From contig JAGCTZ010000044.1 of assembly GCA_017963165.1 (NCBI GenBank), forward strand, positions 1 through 57,263: 57,263 nucleotides of DNA. Direction: 5' to 3'. Source of the DNA: Treponema sp. (GTDB taxonomy: Bacteria; Spirochaetota; Spirochaetia; Treponematales; Treponemataceae). This document shows positions 51,565 through 57,263 of this stretch, in pieces; positions within the stretch are counted from its first letter, which is position 1; the number at the start of each line of letters is the position of its first letter. The position numbers and the translations under genes were made by a program. A model generated the notes under the pieces. The model was given only the letters and a program-made list of their open reading frames with translations. It was not told the origin of the DNA and made no database searches.

Positions 51565-52452
51565 TCACAGTCCCAGCTCTTTCAGAAACTCATCATAATG
51601 GTCATCAAAGGTTGCTCTGATTGGGGAACGGGCCATAATCACCTGGTTGGCACCATAGTAAAGGGCTGTCTGGATGTCGCGGCGGGTACGGATTCCTCCG
51701 TCTATCCAAATCTCTTTGCAATACTTTTTGAGTTCTTTTGCATTCTGAGCAAGAAAATCTGCGGTGCTGCCTAACCTTGTTTCTACGCGGCCACCGTGAT
51801 TTGAAATATAAACGACTTCCGGGTGAACTTCTTTTATAAGCTTAAGGTCGGCATCGGTAAAAACGCCTTTTATTACAAAAGGAAGCTTTGTTTTTTCGCG
51901 GAACTCTTCCAGCTGAGCAGCGGTTTTGCGCTCAAGATGAACGAGGTTTCTCATTGTAAGGATATTATATGAATCAATGTCTATTCCAATATAATCTGCA
52001 TAAGGCTTTACCCATTCTACTCGTTCAAAAAGACGCTCCTGTGGATATGGCTTAAGGAAGAATGCGGCGCTTACATTTCCAGAGGCTTCTTCTTTTATCT
52101 GCTTTACTGCGGCAACACCAAACTTAAGTTTTTCATCAGGGCAGCCGTCGCCGATACAAAGGCCAAAACCGGCATCATAAGCGTTTTTCAAATATGGATA
52201 ATAAAAATCACCTTCGTTGGCAAAACCAATATTTTCTACAGCACCAGTTACCGGACCGCAGCGAAGTTTTCCCGGGGTAATTTCAACAGCATCTAGACCA
52301 GCAACAGCTTCACCTAATCTTTTCCAAGCCTCTACATTTGCCTGAAAATTCTGACCATCCATAACACCGCCAAGACCTGGAAGCATATCAGGACAACCAT
52401 AACCGTTACATTCGGGACAACGATGACATTTTAACTCACCGGAAAAACTCAT
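51565..52452 (-). CDS. FMN-dependent alpha-hydroxyacid dehydrogenase-like protein
   Basis: A 295-residue TIM barrel related to L-lactate oxidase/glycolate oxidase and IDI-2. The FMN-phosphate strands IKGVFTDADLKL, VYISNHGGRVE and IWIDGGIRTRRDIQTALYYGANQVIMARS are as in the family, and the HGGR residues bind substrate carboxylate. It is shorter than the usual 350-390. The N terminus has CHRCPECNGYGC, with four Cys in a stretch of 12, which could bind metal or an Fe-S cluster. Its own reaction is not certain. It follows pfkA, 33 nt from its stop, with a palindromic repeat in between. Confidence 0.8.
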   Translation of the reverse strand: MSFSGELKCHRCPECNGYGCPDMLPGLGGVMDGQNFQANVEAWKRLGEAVAGLDAVEITPGKLRCGPVTGAVENIGFANEGDFYYPYLKNAYDAGFGLCIGDGCPDEKLKFGVAAVKQIKEEASGNVSAAFFLKPYPQERLFERVEWVKPYADYIGIDIDSYNILTMRNLVHLERKTAAQLEEFREKTKLPFVIKGVFTDADLKLIKEVHPEVVYISNHGGRVETRLGSTADFLAQNAKELKKYCKEIWIDGGIRTRRDIQTALYYGANQVIMARSPIRATFDDHYDEFLKELGL

Positions 52453-52458
52453 TTTCCT

Positions 52459-52484
52459 CCCCCTTCGAGAGCCTCAGGGACCCC
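52459..52484. repeat. palindromic repeat, variant copy
   Basis: ccccttcgagagcctcaggg then acccc lies between the stop of pfkA and the start of the hydroxyacid dehydrogenase. It is the same GAGAGCC variant as at 41655. Confidence 0.75.
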
Positions 52485-52485
52485 G

Positions 52486-53571
52486 CTAATCTCCAAAACA
52501 GATTCCCATATCGCGGGCTGTCTGCAAAACTGGATCTTCTTCGGTAATTGGTTTAACAACACCGGCAACTGTACTTAAAGGAACCGCTTCTATTCGGCCT
52601 CCATTCATGGCAACAAGCTTTCCAAAATCCTTACGGGCAAGGAAGTCGGCTGCGCTGGCACCAATTGTTGTTGCAAGAATAATATCATAAGGCTTAGGCT
52701 CACCTCCTCGCTGCAAATATCCAAGAACAGAAGTTCTAGTTTCAATTCCAGTTTCGGCTTCCAGTTCTTTTGCAACACGGAATCCAACAGACTGAGTCAT
52801 CGACTCGCGTGCCTTCTTAAATTCTTTTTTACCAAGCTTAGCTTCTTCAAGATTAATGGCACCTTCTGAACAGGCAATAACTGCATAATCCTGTCCACCT
52901 TCTACTTTAGCCTTAATAAATTTTCCAAGCTTTTTAATATCATACGGAATTTCCGGCAGTAAAATTGCATCTGCATTTGCAGCAAGTCCTGCATACAAAC
53001 CAAGCCATCCAACCTTGTGGCCCATAATTTCTACAACCATTACACGATGATGACTTCGCGCTGTTGTTCTGATTGCTTCAATACCTTCTGTTGCAATTTG
53101 GATTGCTGTCTGAAATCCAAACGACTCATCTGTACCAACAATATCATTATCAATAGTTTTTGGAAGTCCAATTACATTAAAGCCCGCATCATAAAGAAGA
53201 GATGCTGTTGTATTTGTTCCGTTTCCACCAAGGCAAACAAGAGCATCAAGTTTATTTTTCTTAAAGGTTTCTTTGATTGCTTCAACAGGAAGAAGACCTG
53301 TTTTAGGGTCAGCAACAGGATTTTTAAATGGCTTTACACGAGAAGTTCCAAGACAGGTTCCACCTGCTTTTACAAGTGAATCCAAATCAAGCTTATCCAT
53401 CTTAAAGGTATCATTATCAATAAGTCCACGATAACCGTTTCGGATTCCAATAAACTTCATTCCATATTTGTTTTTACCAGCCGCACAAAGCGCTCTGATA
53501 GCCGCATTCAATCCGGGAGCATCGCCACCAGACGTTAAAATACCAACAGTCTTTACAGTAGTAGTCTTCAT
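52486..53571 (-). CDS. pfkA: 6-phosphofructokinase (group III, mixed specificity residues)
   Basis: A 361-residue kinase of glycolysis. GILTSGGDAPGLNAAIRAL opens the fold. GGNGTNTTA has Gly where PPi-type enzymes carry Asp (ATP-type) and Asn where most ATP enzymes carry Asp. PKTIDNDIVGTDESFGFQTA has Lys (PPi-type or group III). This Gly/Lys combination is characteristic of group III PFKs, whose phosphate donor must be tested. RSHHRVMVVEIMGHKVGWL and AVIACSEGA are conserved. Its ATG is 7 nt after TATAAT and divergent from ftsK in a 51-bp gap. Confidence 0.93.
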   Translation of the reverse strand: MKTTTVKTVGILTSGGDAPGLNAAIRALCAAGKNKYGMKFIGIRNGYRGLIDNDTFKMDKLDLDSLVKAGGTCLGTSRVKPFKNPVADPKTGLLPVEAIKETFKKNKLDALVCLGGNGTNTTASLLYDAGFNVIGLPKTIDNDIVGTDESFGFQTAIQIATEGIEAIRTTARSHHRVMVVEIMGHKVGWLGLYAGLAANADAILLPEIPYDIKKLGKFIKAKVEGGQDYAVIACSEGAINLEEAKLGKKEFKKARESMTQSVGFRVAKELEAETGIETRTSVLGYLQRGGEPKPYDIILATTIGASAADFLARKDFGKLVAMNGGRIEAVPLSTVAGVVKPITEEDPVLQTARDMGICFGD

Positions 53572-53578
53572 AAAAAAA

Positions 53579-53584
53579 ATTATA
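53579..53584 (-). promoter_or_regulatory. -10 box TATAAT of pfkA, 7 nt before ATG
   Basis: On the minus strand TATAAT, then TTTTTTT, then the ATG at 53571, with no Shine-Dalgarno sequence. The divergent ftsK -10 lies 26 bp away, so the two polymerases must interfere. Confidence 0.55.
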
Positions 53585-53610
53585 ACACTAAACTCATTTT
53601 TCTAAAAGAC

Positions 53611-53616
53611 GATAAT
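53611..53616 (+). promoter_or_regulatory. -10 box GATAAT of ftsK, 6 nt before ATG
   Basis: GATAAT, then 6 nt, then the ATG at 53623. No Shine-Dalgarno sequence is present. This is the weaker of the divergent pair by consensus. Confidence 0.4.
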
Positions 53617-53622
53617 TAAAAT

Positions 53623-56600
53623 ATGAAATCGTCTAATAAATCTAGTATTATTACAGGCACAATTCTTTTGTCTCTTGCCGCTGTTTTTACTATCTGTCTG
53701 CTTTTGCAGCTTCTGGACTTTGGTATTGGTGGTCCGGGGCATAATAATATTTTCTATTATATTGGTAATATGCTCATTACCGTTTATGGCTTTTCGAGCA
53801 TACTTATTCCAACCTTCCTCTTAATTTCGGGACTCTATTGTTTTGCGACAATCTGGACTGCGCAGAAAACAATGCGTCTTATAACTGCAATTCTGCCGTT
53901 CTTTACTTGTGTTTTTACCGAAAAAATCTGTCGCTCTGTTTTAGGCAGCGGTGGTACTGCTTCGGGAATGATAAAAGCCGTGATTGCCGCAGTTACAGGA
54001 CTTATGCTTGTTATCATCGAAATTATAGGGGCTGGTGTTATTGCCGAAAGCGTTAATCAGCGCATTTTCTATAAAGGAAAAACTGCTCCAAAATTTTCAA
54101 AATATAATGAAGAAGATGAAGACAATTCAGACGAATTTGTTGCAGACTTTTCTGATGATGATGACGATGAAGATGACGAAGCAGAAGATGCCGACGCACA
54201 GTCTGAAGAAAACGTTGAAAAAGAAACAGAAGACGGTCAATTTAAATATACAAAGATTTCTGCAAAAAAGAATATCTTTGACAAAACCCTCGATAAACTT
54301 AAGCAGAAAAAGAAGGACGAATCTTTTGAAGCACTTATGGAATCTGCAGAAGAGATTTACGATGGCGAAGTTCCAAGCATAGACGATTACAATAAAATTG
54401 ATGATAAGGCTGCTGCACCTGCTCCAGCTGCTACTGTTGCACCAGCTCCTTCCGCAGAAGAAGTTATCGAAGAACCAGAGCCAAAAAATCCTGCCTCAAT
54501 TATTTCACAGGAAGAATATGCCGCACTTCTTTCAGAAGACGACGCTGCACCAGCTGCCGACGAGCTTGAATGGAACAATCTTCCACCAGCACCTACAGAG
54601 CTGCCCCCGGAATATTCAGAAGAAATTGATGAAAATGATCCGGCACTTTCTTTCCCACCGGCAGACAATATGCCAGCAGGCAATACAACAGCGGCAAAGC
54701 CTGCAGAACCACAAAACAACATCGCCGACACCGCAGCCAACTCTGACAATTCTGAAAATTCTCCATACGCGGCAGCACGCTATATAGAAAGAGTTGTCCC
54801 TAATCCAGCTTATTCTTCTGGAATCGTAATTCATAACGAAGCAGACGGTTCTTCGGCTGCTGCTGGAAATACCGACGCCGAAAATGCTCAGCTAGATACT
54901 TCAAAATATTCATCAAAAATTGTTCTTAATGAAAATGCAACTCAGTCTGATGTTCCATATCTTAATAAAAAGAATGCAGCCGAACAGGAAGCACAAGTTT
55001 CCGAAAAAGATTTTTCAGATGTAGAAATTGCAGATATTACAGAAAACACAGACTCCGCAGACATTCAGGATTTTACACAGGATGATGACACAGAATATGA
55101 CGACGGCTTTGATCCAGATTTCTTTGACATTGATATGAACAACGTGCCAGCCGATGAAGATTTATCTGATGACGTTCAACCTGTTCCGGAAGAGTTAGAA
55201 GTAACTAACAAAGTTTTCAATCAGATTGCTCAATCAGAAAAATCAGAAAAAAGCGTAAACTTTAGCAAGGTAACAAGCGGCGTTTTATCTGACATGGAAA
55301 AAGATATCCGTGGCGAAACTGATGAACAAGATGAAGAAAATGAGGAAAACGAAACAATAAGTGAAGAAGATTTTGATATCGATTCTGCATTCGAAGAGGA
55401 TGAAGACGATTCAAATTCAAAAGCAAATGACAGCCTTGATGAAGATGATGGCGATCTTTCTCCAGAGCTTAATCCAAATGCAGGTCACGCAAATAATCTT
55501 ACAGCCGACGAGCTTACAGATTTCTTTAATGCACAACAGGAAGAAAATACTCCACAACACAAAGTAATAGAAGGCCCTGCTCCAAAGTCTCATAAAGCAG
55601 CAAAGAAAGGTCCTTATATAATTCCTTCAAACCTTCTTACAGCATACAAGGATGACCAGTACTGGATTATTGATGACGAAACAAAGAAAGCTTCTATAGA
55701 TTTAAAGCAGACACTTTCGGAATTCAATATTGATGCAGATATCATCGGAATTAAAAAAGGTCCGGTTGTTACAATGTTCGAAATCCTTCCGGCTCCGGGC
55801 GTAAAGCTCAGCAAGATTGTTGCCCTTCAGGATAACATTGCTCTTAGCCTTGCAGCACAGTCTGTTCGTATAGTTGCGCCAATTCCTGGAAAACAGGCAG
55901 TTGGTATCGAAGTTCCAAATAAGCGCCGCAGTGTTGTAGGCTTCCGCGAAATCATAGAAATGGATTTACCTGAATGGAACAAAATGGCTGTCCCTGTAGT
56001 TTTGGGAAAAGACATTCTTGGTAAGGCCCAGCTGATTGATCTTGTAAAAACACCACATATGCTTATTGCCGGTGCAACAGGTTCCGGAAAATCAGTTTGT
56101 GTAAACAGTTTGATTCTTTCTATTCTTTACAAGCGTTCTTTCAAAGACGTAAAGATGATTCTTGTTGATCCAAAGGTTGTAGAGCTTAAGCTTTATAATA
56201 ATATTCCTCATTTGCTTACACCAGTTATTACAGAACCAAAGAAAGCTATTCAGGCACTTCAGTTCTGTCTGTGCGAAATGGAACGCCGTTATGCTTTGCT
56301 TGATGGACTTGGAGTTCGTGATATTTCAAGCTACAACGAGCGCATTAAGGAACGCGACATCTGTACCGAAAAGCTTCCTTACATCGTAGTAATTATTGAT
56401 GAATTTGCCGACCTTATGGCAACCTCTGGAAAAGAACTGGAAAATATTGTTGCACGTCTTACAGCTATGAGCCGTGCCGTTGGTATTCACCTTGTTCTTG
56501 CAACACAGCGTCCTTCTACAAATGTAATTACCGGGTTAATCAAGGCTAACATTCCAAGCCGAATTGCCTTCATGGTTGCTTCACGAATTGACTCTCAGAT

Positions 56601-57030
56601 TATCATTGATGGAGTTGGTGCCGAAAAGCTGCTTGGTCGCGGAGACATGCTTTATGCTTCTGCAGTTGACCCTGCGCCAATCCGTATTCAGGGAACTTAT
56701 GTTGATGACAACGAAGTAGAAAAAGTTGTTGAATGCGTTAAACAATATGGCGAACCAGATTACATCGACGACCAGATTTTTGTTGATGATGACGAAGACG
56801 AAGAAGGAAATGTAGACCTCTTTGGAAATAATATGGACGAAGATCCGTTGTACGATCAGGCTCTTGAAATTGTTGTACAGTCAGGAAAAGCAAGTGCCAG
56901 CTATATTCAGCGCCGCCTTAAGATTGGCTACAACCGTGCCGCCCGTCTTGTAGAAGAAATGGAAGAGCGCGGAATTGTAGGCCCAGCTAACGGAAGTAAG
57001 CCTCGCGAAATTATTCATATACCTTCTTAA
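53623..57030 (+). CDS. ftsK: FtsK/SpoIIIE-type DNA translocase
   Basis: A 1135-residue protein of the cell-division septum that pumps DNA during chromosome segregation and dimer resolution. Residues 10-145 hold four membrane helices. About 160-650 is an unusually long, Asp/Glu/Ala/Pro-rich disordered linker. The motor follows from about 690 with KKGPVVTMFEILPAPGVKLSKI, Walker A GATGSGKS, IDEFADLM (Walker B) and the ATQRPSTNVITGLIKANIPSRIAF sensor. The C-terminal gamma winged helix (SYIQRRLKIGYNRAARLVEEMEERGIVGPANGSKPREI) binds KOPS-type guide sequences. Confidence 0.96.
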   Translation: MKSSNKSSIITGTILLSLAAVFTICLLLQLLDFGIGGPGHNNIFYYIGNMLITVYGFSSILIPTFLLISGLYCFATIWTAQKTMRLITAILPFFTCVFTEKICRSVLGSGGTASGMIKAVIAAVTGLMLVIIEIIGAGVIAESVNQRIFYKGKTAPKFSKYNEEDEDNSDEFVADFSDDDDDEDDEAEDADAQSEENVEKETEDGQFKYTKISAKKNIFDKTLDKLKQKKKDESFEALMESAEEIYDGEVPSIDDYNKIDDKAAAPAPAATVAPAPSAEEVIEEPEPKNPASIISQEEYAALLSEDDAAPAADELEWNNLPPAPTELPPEYSEEIDENDPALSFPPADNMPAGNTTAAKPAEPQNNIADTAANSDNSENSPYAAARYIERVVPNPAYSSGIVIHNEADGSSAAAGNTDAENAQLDTSKYSSKIVLNENATQSDVPYLNKKNAAEQEAQVSEKDFSDVEIADITENTDSADIQDFTQDDDTEYDDGFDPDFFDIDMNNVPADEDLSDDVQPVPEELEVTNKVFNQIAQSEKSEKSVNFSKVTSGVLSDMEKDIRGETDEQDEENEENETISEEDFDIDSAFEEDEDDSNSKANDSLDEDDGDLSPELNPNAGHANNLTADELTDFFNAQQEENTPQHKVIEGPAPKSHKAAKKGPYIIPSNLLTAYKDDQYWIIDDETKKASIDLKQTLSEFNIDADIIGIKKGPVVTMFEILPAPGVKLSKIVALQDNIALSLAAQSVRIVAPIPGKQAVGIEVPNKRRSVVGFREIIEMDLPEWNKMAVPVVLGKDILGKAQLIDLVKTPHMLIAGATGSGKSVCVNSLILSILYKRSFKDVKMILVDPKVVELKLYNNIPHLLTPVITEPKKAIQALQFCLCEMERRYALLDGLGVRDISSYNERIKERDICTEKLPYIVVIIDEFADLMATSGKELENIVARLTAMSRAVGIHLVLATQRPSTNVITGLIKANIPSRIAFMVASRIDSQIIIDGVGAEKLLGRGDMLYASAVDPAPIRIQGTYVDDNEVEKVVECVKQYGEPDYIDDQIFVDDDEDEEGNVDLFGNNMDEDPLYDQALEIVVQSGKASASYIQRRLKIGYNRAARLVEEMEERGIVGPANGSKPREIIHIPS

Positions 57031-57065
57031 AAGCGATTAGCGGTTAGCTTTTAGCTATTAGCAAA

Positions 57066-57125
57066 GAGGGGAAATTATTGATTGTACAAATCCCTCGGTC
57101 GCACTGCGTTGCGCCCTGCCCCTTC
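57066..57125. repeat. second copy of the GAGGGGAAATTAT composite repeat
   Basis: GAGGGGAAATTATTGATT then aatccctcggtcgcactgcg and ttgcgccctgcccctt, matching the flanks of the composite repeat at 38163-38317 but without its 25-bp hairpin. Just before it, agcgattagcggttagcttt and a second gctattagc form a short internal repeat. Confidence 0.65.
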
Positions 57126-57139
57126 TCCTATGTTTTTTG

Positions 57140-57263
57140 TCAAGAGCAAGTTAGATTAATTTTTTCTCCAGCCCTATTATTCGCATAGAATAATGCTTCT
57201 TCTGCAAGTTTTGAAATTCTTTCATCAGAAGAAATGAACTTTTTTGGTTCATAGCACTGATTA
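57140..57263 (-). CDS. C-terminal fragment of an unfinished gene, possibly GGDEF
   Basis: An open frame runs from the right edge to a TGA at 57140-57142, giving 40 residues. The end LAEEALFYANNRAGEKI lines up with the last helix of GGDEF domains (ADEALYYAKNNGRNRI), nine of sixteen positions alike by eye. The upstream part is cut off by the window, so this is only a suggestion. It converges with ftsK. Confidence 0.4.
   Translation of the reverse strand, partial: NQCYEPKKFISSDERISKLAEEALFYANNRAGEKINLTCS

Noticed and set aside
1..57263. tRNA, rRNA, toxin-antitoxin, restriction or prophage genes
   Set aside because: I looked through the intergenic gaps and gene products and saw none; short RNAs without strong structure could be missed.

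Overview
The window looks like a chromosome segment of a host-associated, saccharolytic Treponema or close spirochaete relative. This is inferred from the AT-rich composition, the long PheS with an N-terminal helical/winged-helix part, tandem leucine-rich-repeat (BspA-type) lipoproteins, a Cache-type chemotaxis receptor, a GAF-GGDEF cyclase beside a protein that looks treponeme-specific, and many intracellular plant-polysaccharide enzymes. Genes sit on both strands in short operons. I found no tRNA, rRNA, CRISPR array or intact insertion sequence, and no gene-free gap longer than about 300 bp.

Left part (1-22.5 kb): a GNAT tail, a GH43 lipoprotein, a GNAT fused to a Cys-rich membrane anchor, a secreted protein of unknown role, then a glycan block: a GH26-like clan GH-A hydrolase, a CE2-type SGNH esterase, a GH18-domain protein and a GH5 enzyme. 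Only the GH43 and GH18 proteins carry export signals, so the others probably act on imported oligosaccharides. Interspersed are argA, ybaK, purD, an Rpn/PD-(D/E)XK nuclease-transposase gene, an M16 zinc-protease lipoprotein, an orphan MinD/FlhG-like ATPase followed by lgt and a lipoprotein, and an RNA methyltransferase-TetR-glpK run.

Middle (22.5-45.8 kb): two giant leucine-rich-repeat lipoproteins overlap by ATGA. The upstream one has a G9 tract in its signal-peptide codons, where a one-base change in either direction gives an immediate stop, so the pair looks phase-variable. Next come pheS (with a diverged scrap of a second pheS 3' end beside it), two small secreted proteins, a rhomboid-GGDEF-unknown operon, tatD-dus, a chemotaxis receptor, and a pyrF-pyrKD(fused)-azlC-azlD operon.

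Right part (45.8-57.3 kb): Nudix, PAF-acetylhydrolase-like and methyltransferase genes; a zinc-response operon (Fur/Zur regulator, small His/Cys membrane protein, CobW/ZNG1-type GTPase, ZnuA with a His-rich loop) behind a promoter flanked and overlapped by two near-identical 23-bp palindromes; an FMN-dependent hydroxyacid dehydrogenase; phosphofructokinase; and FtsK diverging from pfkA.

Two genome-wide themes stand out. First, a short palindromic repeat (core CCCTGAGCnTGTCGAAGG) lies both between genes and, in frame, inside at least four proteins. Second, at least nine genes have a TATAAT-like box ending exactly 6-7 nt before the ATG with no Shine-Dalgarno sequence, which predicts leaderless transcripts.
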